A stretch of 64,000 nucleotides of DNA, from assembly GCA_019636215.1 (NCBI GenBank), contig JAHBXZ010000001.1, forward strand, positions 319,694 through 383,693. Reading direction: 5' to 3'. Below the pieces are notes generated by a model that had not been told where the DNA came from, searched no databases, and saw only the letters and a list, made by a program, of their open reading frames with translations. Position 1 is the stretch's first letter. The number at the start of each line of letters is the position of its first letter. Below are positions 17,582-25,688 of this stretch, in pieces. The translations under genes were made by a program, and so were the position numbers. The stretch comes from Planctomycetota bacterium. Lineage in GTDB: Bacteria; Planctomycetota; UBA8742; UBA2392.

Positions 17582-18373
17582 ATGGCCGACTTGCCCAAGG
17601 CACGTGTGAAGCAGCTTCGTTCCCTCAAGCAGCGCAAGGGCCGCGAGGAACTAGGCCTGTTTGTGGGCGAAGGCCCGCTGCTGATCGAAGAAGCCTTCAA
17701 GGCCGGCGTGTTCCCGCGCTTTGCGGTGGTCTGCCATGAACTGGTCGAAGGCAGCCGCGACAAGGTTGATGCCGTGCTGGCCCGCTGCCGCCAGGAAGGC
17801 GTGGAAGTGTTCGAGGCCGCCCGGGCCGACTTTGAGGAAGGCGCAGACACGGTAAACAGCCAGGGACTGATCGGCGTGTTCGGCACACCGGCCTTTGAGC
17901 TTGATAACCTTCTCAAGCGCGACTACCTGACCCTGCTGGTGCTCGACAACCTGCGTGACCCGGGCAACCTGGGCACAATTGTGCGCCAGGCCGCGGCCTT
18001 TGACTGCGACGGCCTGCTGCTGCTGAAGGGCTGCGTGGACCCTTTCAACCACAAAGCCGTGCGCGCCAGCATGGGCGGCATTTTTCACGTGCCGGTGATT
18101 TCCGATCTGACGCCCGAGGACGTGATGCAGCGGCTGTCCAACGCGGGTGTGTGGCCGTACGTCACGGGCACGCGCGGGACCAACGCATTCACGGTGAGTT
18201 ACCCGCCGCGCACGGCGTTTATCATCGGCGGCGAAAGCGAGGGCGTGCAGCCCTTCTGGTCCGAGCGCGACGTGATCGGCATTACCATCCCGCAAAGCAG
18301 CAAGGTTGAAAGTCTGAATGCCGCCGTGGCCGCCAGCATCTTTCTGGCCTATCGATACCAGGCCCGCAAGTGA
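17582..18373 (+). CDS. TrmH/SpoU-family RNA 2'-O-methyltransferase
   Basis: A 263-residue SAM-dependent RNA ribose methyltransferase of the SPOUT class with a trefoil-knot fold. The N-terminal substrate-binding domain (residues about 5-85, with GLFVGEGPLLIEEAF) is followed by the SpoU catalytic domain with motif 1 LDNLRDPGNLGTIVRQAAAF, motif 2 IIGGESEGV and motif 3 IPQSSKVESLNAAVAASI. The N-terminal domain is that of 23S rRNA methyltransferases of the RlmB/TsnR kind rather than tRNA TrmH. The exact target nucleotide cannot be read from sequence. A double-hairpin repeat follows the stop. Confidence 0.93.
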   Translation: MADLPKARVKQLRSLKQRKGREELGLFVGEGPLLIEEAFKAGVFPRFAVVCHELVEGSRDKVDAVLARCRQEGVEVFEAARADFEEGADTVNSQGLIGVFGTPAFELDNLLKRDYLTLLVLDNLRDPGNLGTIVRQAAAFDCDGLLLLKGCVDPFNHKAVRASMGGIFHVPVISDLTPEDVMQRLSNAGVWPYVTGTRGTNAFTVSYPPRTAFIIGGESEGVQPFWSERDVIGITIPQSSKVESLNAAVAASIFLAYRYQARK

Positions 18374-18382
18374 GGAAACGTG

Positions 18383-18426
18383 GCATCGGCGTCCTCGCCG
18401 ATGCGTCTCCATGGCCGTCCCGGCCA
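18383..18426. repeat. Double-hairpin intergenic element, copy 1
   Basis: The first stem pairs GCATCGGCG with CGCCGATGC around TCCT (18383-18404). A six-base linker GTCTCC is followed by a second stem TGGCCG/CGGCCA around TCC (18412-18426). The same arrangement recurs at 54031-54076 with a matching linker. It lies between convergent genes and may also end transcription. Confidence 0.85.
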
Positions 18427-18435
18427 AGGCCAAGG

Positions 18436-18771
18436 TTACGGCCCCAGGGCGTCCATGGCTTCCTGGGCCTTGGTGCGGGCGGGCTCAGGCAGAGTTTCTA
18501 TTGCCAGCAGTTCCTTCAACTTGGCTTTGGCCGCGTCGGCGCGTTGGGCGCGGTCGGCGTTTTCTTCCATTACGGCCCGGTTCAGCACGTCGCCCACCTT
18601 GCCCTGGCCCAGCTTGGCCAGGGCTGTGCCCTCGGACAGCCCGGCCTGGTAGGCCTTGGATTCGCGCTCTGTGACCTGGCGGCCGGTCACCACCATTGCG
18701 GCCAGCGCGGCACCGACGGCAAGGACCGCGCCGATCATCAGGCCGATCAGAAGTCCCATCTTTCCAGTCAT
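18436..18771 (-). CDS. Small membrane-anchored protein
   Basis: A 111-residue protein with one N-terminal membrane segment (about residues 5-30, rich in Leu, Ile, Gly, Ala). It is followed by an Ala/Glu/Lys/Arg-rich helical domain likely to lie outside the membrane. The ATG is 2 bases after the stop of the large carboxypeptidase-regulatory-like protein, so both belong to one transcript. No family is recognised; a stabilising or partner role for the large protein is possible. Confidence 0.7.
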   Translation of the reverse strand: MTGKMGLLIGLMIGAVLAVGAALAAMVVTGRQVTERESKAYQAGLSEGTALAKLGQGKVGDVLNRAVMEENADRAQRADAAKAKLKELLAIETLPEPARTKAQEAMDALGP

Positions 18772-18773
18772 GG

Positions 18774-21700
18774 TTATCCCGGGTTGCGTTCTTCGAGTTC
18801 CAGCAACACTTCCAGACCCTGTGGCGGGGTTGTGCCCACAGTGAAGTTCAGGCTGGCGCGCTTGAAGCCCCGCACGGTCACGACCAGCGTGTAACTGCCG
18901 GCATTCACGTCCTGCAGGTTGATGTTGCCGCCAAAAGCGCCGCCGCCGAAGAACAGGCCGGCCATGCGGCCCTGGGCGTCAAACAGGTAACACAGCGGGC
19001 CGTCAACAACCGGGCCGGCATCAGCCCGCCGGTACTTCACGGCAAAGCTGAGGCCGGAAGGCGCCACCACCAGGTTGGACTCCACGGGCTCGCTGTTGGA
19101 CGGGATGGTCACGGCCTCGCCGAATGCGGTACCGGTTACGGCTTCGTCGGGATAGCCGCCGACGCGCACGATCATCGAGTGGCCGTTTTCCAGGCGTTCG
19201 GCGCGGTAGTTGCCGCTTTCGTCGGTCACCACATAGGCCGCCAGCAGGGCGCGTTCGAAGTTCGCCGTCAGGTTGGTAACCGAAACGCGCGCGCCCTTGA
19301 CCGGGCTGCCATCGGGGTACGTCACGCGACCTGTGATCACGCCCGTAACCTGGGGCAGATCCACGTTGACGGTGTTCCAGCCCGGGGCCGTGATGGCGGC
19401 CTTCACGGCAAACTGGGCGGCCACGTCGCCCTGGCTTTTCAGCGCGCAGAACACGTACTCGCCGGGCCACAGGTTCATGACCTCGTACTTGCCGTCGGGG
19501 TCGGTATGGAAGGTGGCGCACCAGTTGGAGTTTTCGCGGCGGTACAGGTACACGCCGGCGTTGGCGTGCGGCTGGCCGTCGGCGCGGGTCAGCCGGCCCC
19601 GGGCATGGCACAGCGGCCCGATTTCAAGGTTCAGTTCGCCTTCTGTCTCGTTCACGGTCACGGCGCGCGGCGCAAAGCCATGACCCGGCAGCCCGACAAA
19701 GTACACGCCCCAGGGCAACGGCTCGCTGGCGTACCTGCCTTCGGTGTCGGTCAGCAGGTTCACCACCATGCGGCCGGTATCCCATACCTCCACACGCGTG
19801 GCAGCGGGCAGCGCAACGCCGCCGGCCGTGCAGATCCCGTGAACACGGGCCCCGCGCGTGAGTGTGACTTCCTGCGGCGGTGCGGCGGACACTTTCTCGG
19901 CGACATCGGCGGCAATCTGCCGGTGGACGCTGGCATAACCCGCCTTTTCAAACTTGACCCACACCTGCATCGAAGACAGCCCGGTCAGGCGCACCAGCCC
20001 GTCTTCGCCGGTGGTGACCACCTGCGCGTAATCGGTTGCTGTGGCCTTCACCCCGGCCAGCGGCCCGCTGGTGCCGGCATCCTTGACCAGAACCCGGGCC
20101 TCAAAGTTGGCCTTGCCAAGCTCAATGTCCTGCTGCACCTCATACACGCCGGGGGTGGGGGACACATTGACGGCCGAACCCAGGTACGCCGGGTGCAGTA
20201 CGCGAACAATGAACGGCTCGGCGCCCAGGCCCTCGATGCGATACCTGCCGTCTTCGCCGGTGGTGGCCTTGATCTGGCCCACGCTGACAGTGGCCCCGGC
20301 GATCGGCTTCTTGCCTTCGGCGGCTTCGCGGATTACCCCGAACACGGCATAGCCGGCGTCCATCACCAGGTTGCCCAGCTCGACGGCCTGGCCCGGCACA
20401 GGCGCGAAAGGCACACGCAACTCGGCAAGGCCGGGGCTGCGTACACGCAGCTCGACGGCGGCTGTACCGACCTCAACCCAGAACGACCCATCCGGCCCGG
20501 GGCCGACACTTTGAAACACCGTCGCGGCCTTGGGCTCCGCGGTGAAGGCGGAAAAGGTCGCGGCCGTGACCGCGCCGCCGGATTTGGTCAGCAGGCGGCC
20601 GCGCAGCACAGCGTTGTCGGTGGCTTCCAGCGCGAAGTTCACATCAATGGCGCCGCTGCGCACGAAGGTCTTGTTCTGCGATTTGAAACCTGCGGCGATT
20701 ACGGTGATGCGGTTGTGCTGGCTCTCGGGCTGGCACTTCACCGTGTAGAAGCCCATGTCATCGGTGAACGCCTCGGTAAGAAAGTGCTGCGCGGGCTCCG
20801 AGGTAAAGCTGCAGGCCACGCGCGCGTTGGCCAGGGGTTCGCCCTGCATGCTGGTGACGCGCCCGGAAATGGCCGCGCCCGGGTCCAGCCGCACATCCAG
20901 GTCGCGGGGCGGTTCTACGCTGTTAAAGTTGCGGGGCGCGAAACCATCCAGGCTGACCTGTACGCGGTATGCCGCCGGCAGCAGCTTGGCGAACTCAAAG
21001 TTGCCGTCGCCGCCAGTGCTGAGCGTTGACTTCACCCTGACGCTGGCGCCTTCGTACAGAATCACGCTGGCCCCGGCCAGCACGCTGCCGCTTTCTGCAC
21101 TGCGCACAATGCCGCGGATGCTGGTGTCGCGCGGCAGCACCAGCGGCCCGGGCAGTTTGCCGGCGCCGGGCGCGAGCCTGGTGGTTACGGCCTTGCTGAC
21201 GTTGCCCCGGGCGTCGCGGGCGTACACGTTGATGGCCAGGCCGGACGGCAGATCGGCAAAGGCGAACTGACCTTCGTCGCCGCTGGTGGCGCTGCGCTGG
21301 CCCTTGCCGGCAATCTCGGCGACCACGGCGGCGCCGGCAAAGGGCGCGCCGGTGTCGTCCTGCACCAGGCCGGAAAGGCTGGCGGGTTTGGCTTCTTCGT
21401 CGGCGGGTGGGTCGTCGGTCTTGCGTTCTTCAGGCCCAGTGTCCTGGCCCTTGCCTGCATTGCCGGTGCTGGAGCTGCCGGTGCCACCGTTGCCCTGGTT
21501 TGCGCTGCCGGTGCCGCGACGCGCGCGGCCCAATGGGTCCGTGAATGTGCGCTTGCCTTCGGGGCTGATAATGAAGAAGCGGCCGTGCTCGTCGCGATAA
21601 ACACGGGTGCCGCCTTGCCCGATGCGGTAGGGGCCGTGCTCGTCGGTGCCGGCGATGTTTTCGTCAAACTCGGCCTGCTCCGGGTCGGCGTTGGCCGCGC

Positions 21701-21839
21701 CGGGGGTCGTGCGCGCCGCGCCGTGCGGATCGTTGCTGCCGAACAGGCCCAGCGAACCGCCACCCACGGCGATGCCCGCCACGACAAGCAGGATCAGCAG
21801 CATGGCTCCAAGGGCCAAGACCAGTGTCTTCTGGCTCAT
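18774..21839 (-). CDS. Membrane-anchored protein with about ten carboxypeptidase-regulatory-like (Cna-B-type) domains
   Basis: A 1021-residue protein with an N-terminal membrane anchor (about residues 4-26), a low-complexity Gly/Ser/Thr/Asp/Glu linker to about residue 140, and about ten tandem beta-sandwich modules. Each module opens with a phrase such as SGLVQDDTGAP, IRGIVRSAESG, ISGRVTSMQGEP, ARGRLTRADGQP or TGRVTYPDGSP and later contains GEDGRYRIEGL-type turns. These are CarboxypepD_reg/Cna-B-like folds, used as extracellular stalks or adhesive scaffolds. A TTG at 21851 could add four residues; ATG 21839 is preferred. No catalytic domain is seen. Proteins of this type are common in Planctomycetota, which supports the taxonomic guess. 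Confidence 0.85.
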   Translation of the reverse strand: MSQKTLVLALGAMLLILLVVAGIAVGGGSLGLFGSNDPHGAARTTPGAANADPEQAEFDENIAGTDEHGPYRIGQGGTRVYRDEHGRFFIISPEGKRTFTDPLGRARRGTGSANQGNGGTGSSSTGNAGKGQDTGPEERKTDDPPADEEAKPASLSGLVQDDTGAPFAGAAVVAEIAGKGQRSATSGDEGQFAFADLPSGLAINVYARDARGNVSKAVTTRLAPGAGKLPGPLVLPRDTSIRGIVRSAESGSVLAGASVILYEGASVRVKSTLSTGGDGNFEFAKLLPAAYRVQVSLDGFAPRNFNSVEPPRDLDVRLDPGAAISGRVTSMQGEPLANARVACSFTSEPAQHFLTEAFTDDMGFYTVKCQPESQHNRITVIAAGFKSQNKTFVRSGAIDVNFALEATDNAVLRGRLLTKSGGAVTAATFSAFTAEPKAATVFQSVGPGPDGSFWVEVGTAAVELRVRSPGLAELRVPFAPVPGQAVELGNLVMDAGYAVFGVIREAAEGKKPIAGATVSVGQIKATTGEDGRYRIEGLGAEPFIVRVLHPAYLGSAVNVSPTPGVYEVQQDIELGKANFEARVLVKDAGTSGPLAGVKATATDYAQVVTTGEDGLVRLTGLSSMQVWVKFEKAGYASVHRQIAADVAEKVSAAPPQEVTLTRGARVHGICTAGGVALPAATRVEVWDTGRMVVNLLTDTEGRYASEPLPWGVYFVGLPGHGFAPRAVTVNETEGELNLEIGPLCHARGRLTRADGQPHANAGVYLYRRENSNWCATFHTDPDGKYEVMNLWPGEYVFCALKSQGDVAAQFAVKAAITAPGWNTVNVDLPQVTGVITGRVTYPDGSPVKGARVSVTNLTANFERALLAAYVVTDESGNYRAERLENGHSMIVRVGGYPDEAVTGTAFGEAVTIPSNSEPVESNLVVAPSGLSFAVKYRRADAGPVVDGPLCYLFDAQGRMAGLFFGGGAFGGNINLQDVNAGSYTLVVTVRGFKRASLNFTVGTTPPQGLEVLLELEERNPG

Positions 21840-22072
21840 TGCGATATCCAAATCGAAGTCGGCGTCGAACTGCGGGCACGTTAGCGTGGGCAGGGCTCAA
21901 CTTCAGCAAAAAGAAGCGCGTCGGCGCCGCCGCGGAACGCAGGGAAACAACGAAAGCTTAGTCGGCATGTCTGGGACTTTGCATGACGGTGCTGTTCCCG
22001 AAACCGGAAATCGAACTGGCCCTGCCCGTGAGTTTGGCGTGGCCTGCGCTATGCTGCGCGCGGAGGATTCCC

Positions 22073-24316
22073 ATGCGCCTGCTTTGTGCCCTGCTGTTGC
22101 TTGCCTTGCCCTTTGCTGTCGTCGCCCAGGACAAACCCGAACCACTGCCGCGCAAGTGGACTTATGGCAGCTTCGGCGTGGCGATGCGGCCTGACTTGAC
22201 CATCTATCAGGGCGGGGCGCGCAACGCCGCGGGCGAGATTGTGCTGACCACCGACGACCGGCTGCTGACCTGGAATGGCGTTGAACTCAAGACGCTGGAC
22301 GACTTCTGCCGCAACCTGTACGCGACCAAACCGGGCCAGGAAGTTGAGGTCACCTTCGAGCGCACGAACCCCGAAACCAAGGCAAAGCAGACACTGAACG
22401 CCTTGATCAAACTGGGCGACCCGCGCACCCAGTTCGCAGGCCTGTACGCCCACAAAGACAAGCGCCAGCGCGGCTTTGACTGGAATACCAGCGAGGCCGC
22501 CAGGGCTGCCACGCCCCTGCGCACCCGGGCGATGAAAGAGCTCAGCGACGGCAAGCTGCTTGCCCAGTGGGACGCCGTGGTGGCGGCCCACGAGCGCGAA
22601 CTGGACCTGTGGGATTGCTATGAATCCACCAGCGCCTGCGAACTGTTGTTGAAAGACCCGCTTGCCGGTGACGCTTTCATGCGCGCCGCCACAGAACCGT
22701 TCTGCACCGGTGACATGACACCCTGGGCGGCGACCTGCGCAGTCGCTTCCGCGCTGTTGGACCGCAAGGCGGAAGCCTGGACTGCCCCCGAAGACCTGTT
22801 TCCCAAGGCCGCCGAAACCAAGCCCGAAGCAGCGCGCCAACTGGGCGGCAACATGGCGATTGCACTGGGGTTGATCGACGCCACCAAGGACCAGCGCCAG
22901 TCTACAGGCTGGCCGGCACTGCAAGCCGACGTGAGCGCATTCAATTTTGCGTGGCAGGGCCAGCCCGGCCACGACAAGTGTGTGGCCGTTGCCCACGCCA
23001 TGCGCCAGTCAAGGATTGAGACCGCCCCGATCCTGGCGCGCCTGGGCTTTGCACTGCAGAAGATCGAAACGATGGCCGCAGGCTATTGGTCTCAGCGCGA
23101 GCAAGGCGCGCAGATGCCGATCTTTCCCGACATCGACACCAGCAAGTTTGTCGAGGGCGAGGTGCTGTGCTATCGCTGCGAGTACGGGGTGGTCGCCATT
23201 GGCGGCAAGGGCCGCAACGTGTGGAAGGGCGGCCCCAACGCGCCGGCGGTGATTCTCGACCTGGGGGGCGACGACGAGTACGTGGATTGCGCCGTGACCC
23301 TGCAAGGCCAGCCTGTGCAGGTCATCATCGACCTTGGCGGAAACGACCGCTATCGCAGCACAACCAAATGGGGCGTGGCTGCGGGTGTGCTGGGCACGGC
23401 CGTGATCTACGATGCCGAGGGCGACGACCTTTACGAATGCGGCGAATGGGGCATTGGCGCGGCCTTTGGCGGCGTGGGGTTGATCCTTGATGCCAAGGGC
23501 AACGACCGCTATCTGGGCGGCACCTATGGCATCGGCTGCGCGGCCTATGGCGTGGGCGGTGTCATCGACCTTGCGGGCAACGACCTTTACGACGGCAAGT
23601 ACCACTGCATCGGCGTGGGCGAGGCCGGGGGCGTGGGCTTTGTTCTCGATCGCGCGGGCGACGACCTGTACCGCTGCACCGGCCTGGTGCCCAGCAGCTA
23701 CGGCACCGCGGGCGAGTGGTCGGGCTGGGGCATTGGCTGCGGCTTTGGCTGGCGCGGCCTGGCGGGTGGCGGCACGGGGCTGGTCGTGGATGTGGCCGGA
23801 AACGACATCTACAGCGCCGGCGAGTTCGGCCTGGGCTGCGGGTACTTTCTGGGCGTGGGCATGGTGCGCGACCTGGGTGGCGACGACATCTACCACTCGT
23901 CGCGTTACGGGCTGGCGGCGGCGGCACACTGCGCCGTGGGCCTGTTCATGGATGACAGCGGCCATGACACCTACGAAGGCAAGACGGCGGCATCCATGGG
24001 CGGTGTGTGGGACATCGTGACGGGTTACTTCTGTGACGGTGGGGGCAACGACATCTACCGCTGCGACGGGCTTGGCCTGGGCGCCTGCAGCCAGAACGGC
24101 TTTGGAATTTTCTGGGAGGCCGGGGGCGATGATGTGTACCGCACCGGCGGCAACTGCATCGGCTATGGCGGCGGGGCGGAATACGGCGGCGGCAGGCTGG
24201 CGCGCAACTTCGGCCTGTTCTTTGACCTGGGCGGCAAGGATTCATACCCGGCTGGCAAACGCACCGACGGCACGAAGTTCTGGGAAGGCGAGTACGGCCT
24301 GTTTGCGGATGACTAG
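22073..24316 (+). CDS. Exported PDZ-like protein with twelve 26-residue D-x-x-G-N-D-x-Y solenoid repeats
   Basis: A 747-residue exported protein. ATG 22073 follows GGAGGA and starts a signal peptide (MRLLCALLLLALPFAVVA-QD). Residues about 45-115 resemble a PDZ domain (DRLLTWNGVELKTLDDFCRN). A helical region follows to about residue 390. The C-terminal half holds twelve repeats of about 26 residues opening with hydrophobic strands and D-(L/A)-x-G-(N/D)-D-x-Y, then G-x-G-x(4)-G-h-G. Regular Asp clusters suggest Ca2+-binding turns of a beta-roll or beta-helix. I recognise no named family; a surface or periplasmic scaffold role is inference. Repeat eleven has Glu in place of the first Asp. Confidence 0.75.
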   Translation: MRLLCALLLLALPFAVVAQDKPEPLPRKWTYGSFGVAMRPDLTIYQGGARNAAGEIVLTTDDRLLTWNGVELKTLDDFCRNLYATKPGQEVEVTFERTNPETKAKQTLNALIKLGDPRTQFAGLYAHKDKRQRGFDWNTSEAARAATPLRTRAMKELSDGKLLAQWDAVVAAHERELDLWDCYESTSACELLLKDPLAGDAFMRAATEPFCTGDMTPWAATCAVASALLDRKAEAWTAPEDLFPKAAETKPEAARQLGGNMAIALGLIDATKDQRQSTGWPALQADVSAFNFAWQGQPGHDKCVAVAHAMRQSRIETAPILARLGFALQKIETMAAGYWSQREQGAQMPIFPDIDTSKFVEGEVLCYRCEYGVVAIGGKGRNVWKGGPNAPAVILDLGGDDEYVDCAVTLQGQPVQVIIDLGGNDRYRSTTKWGVAAGVLGTAVIYDAEGDDLYECGEWGIGAAFGGVGLILDAKGNDRYLGGTYGIGCAAYGVGGVIDLAGNDLYDGKYHCIGVGEAGGVGFVLDRAGDDLYRCTGLVPSSYGTAGEWSGWGIGCGFGWRGLAGGGTGLVVDVAGNDIYSAGEFGLGCGYFLGVGMVRDLGGDDIYHSSRYGLAAAAHCAVGLFMDDSGHDTYEGKTAASMGGVWDIVTGYFCDGGGNDIYRCDGLGLGACSQNGFGIFWEAGGDDVYRTGGNCIGYGGGAEYGGGRLARNFGLFFDLGGKDSYPAGKRTDGTKFWEGEYGLFADD

Positions 24317-24360
24317 TGGAGTCACGCGGCGACGCGGAGTCACGGCGAACTGCCACGGCC

Positions 24361-24544
24361 GGTCTCACGCCAAGACGCCAAGGCGCGGCGAACGGCAACG
24401 GCTGGTCTCACGCTAAGCCGCGAAGGCGCCAAGGACTGCATGACAGAGATTCCACTGACCCACGAATACCCCACCAGTCTTTGCGGCTTGGCGTCTTGGC
24501 GTGACAAAGCCGTTCGCTGCGCCGCCGCGCCGCCGCGTGAGACC
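24361..24544. repeat. Inverted-repeat element before queA
   Basis: ACGCCAAGACGCCAAG (24367-24382) recurs inverted as CTTGGCGTCTTGGCGT (24487-24502), a perfect 16-bp match. GGTCTCACGC at 24361 and 24414 recurs inverted as GCGTGAGACC at 24534-24543. The outer region also holds shuffled copies of the same words. No ORF is contained, so it looks like a small non-autonomous or REP-type element. Confidence 0.75.
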
Positions 24545-24545
24545 C

Positions 24546-25640
24546 ATGCGTTCTGACACCTTCAACTTTGAAATCCCGCCCCACCGCATCGCGCAGGCGC
24601 CGGCCTCTCGCCGCGATGAATCGAAGCTGATGGTCGTGCGCCGAAGCAGTGGCGCGATCGAACACCACCTGTTCCGCGACCTGCCCGGCCTGCTGAACCC
24701 CGGCGACCTGCTGGTCGCCAACAACACCCGCGTGAACCCTTGCCGCCTGTATGCCACGCGCAAAAGCGGCGGACGTGTAGAAGTGTTCGTTCTCGCGCGA
24801 TCCAAGCCGGATGACTCCACATTCAAGGCGAACAGCGCGGGTCATCCTGAATCTGGCACCCTCTACACCGCCCTCACCCACGCCGGCGGCAAGCTCGAAC
24901 CCGGCGAGACACTGCAACTGGAAGACGCAACCGTGACACTGCTTGTGCGCGACCACGGCGGCCCCGGCCACTGGCTGATCCGGCTGGATTGCCCCGGCGA
25001 CGCCGACGAGTTTCTGGCCCGCGCCGGCAAAATGCCCCTGCCCCAGTACATCGAGCGCGCCAAGGGCCCCGACGATCGCGACACACTCGACCGCGAACGC
25101 TATCAAACGGTTTTCGCCCAGGCCCCCGGGGCCGTCGCCGCGCCGACGGCCGGCCTGCACTTCACCCCCGCCGTGTTCGAGGCCCTGGCCGCGCGCGGCG
25201 TGGATCGGGCCTTCCTTACATTGCACGTGGGGCCGGGCACCTTCCGGCCGCTAAAGGCCGATACATTGGCCGATCACGACATGCACGCCGAGCCATACAC
25301 CGTGCCGCCCGAGGTCGAGGCCGCCGTGCGAAGGACTCGACAACACAGGGGCCGCGTGATCGCCGTGGGCACCACCACCTGCCGCACACTGGAAACCGTC
25401 AGTGACGAACGCGGCGCGCCCCGCCCCGGCAGCGGCGAAACCCGCCTGTTCATTCACCCGCCCTGGCGCTTTCGCTGCGTGGATGCGCTGATTACCAACT
25501 TCCACCTGCCGCGCAGCACGCTGATCTTCCTGGTGGCCGCCTATCTTGGCGTGGACCTGACCCGCGAGGCCTACGCCCAGGCCCTTGCCCGCGATTACCG
25601 TTTCTTCAGCTACGGCGATGCGATGTTGTGTGTTGAATAG
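24546..25640 (+). CDS. queA: tRNA preQ1(34) S-adenosylmethionine ribosyltransferase-isomerase QueA
   Basis: A 364-residue QueA, which transfers and isomerises the ribosyl moiety of S-adenosylmethionine onto 7-aminomethyl-7-deazaguanine at position 34 of tRNA, forming epoxyqueuosine. Visible signatures are FNFEIPPHRIAQAP at the N-terminus, LVANNTRVNP, DRERYQTVFA, GAVAAPTAGLHFT, LHVGPGTFRP, and the C-terminal LITNFHLPRSTL and YRFFSYGDAML. The length is usual. ATG 24546 lies directly after the inverted-repeat element, so the element may hold or disturb the queA promoter. No other queuosine gene is nearby. Confidence 0.96.
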   Translation: MRSDTFNFEIPPHRIAQAPASRRDESKLMVVRRSSGAIEHHLFRDLPGLLNPGDLLVANNTRVNPCRLYATRKSGGRVEVFVLARSKPDDSTFKANSAGHPESGTLYTALTHAGGKLEPGETLQLEDATVTLLVRDHGGPGHWLIRLDCPGDADEFLARAGKMPLPQYIERAKGPDDRDTLDRERYQTVFAQAPGAVAAPTAGLHFTPAVFEALAARGVDRAFLTLHVGPGTFRPLKADTLADHDMHAEPYTVPPEVEAAVRRTRQHRGRVIAVGTTTCRTLETVSDERGAPRPGSGETRLFIHPPWRFRCVDALITNFHLPRSTLIFLVAAYLGVDLTREAYAQALARDYRFFSYGDAMLCVE

Positions 25641-25688
25641 TGGACACCTGCCTCGCACACAAAGGCAGCAACCGCTAACCTGACCCCG

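Noticed and set aside
18696..21029. 777-residue open frame on the plus strand
   Set aside because: It is antisense to the carboxypeptidase-regulatory-like protein, whose repeats are clearly coding.
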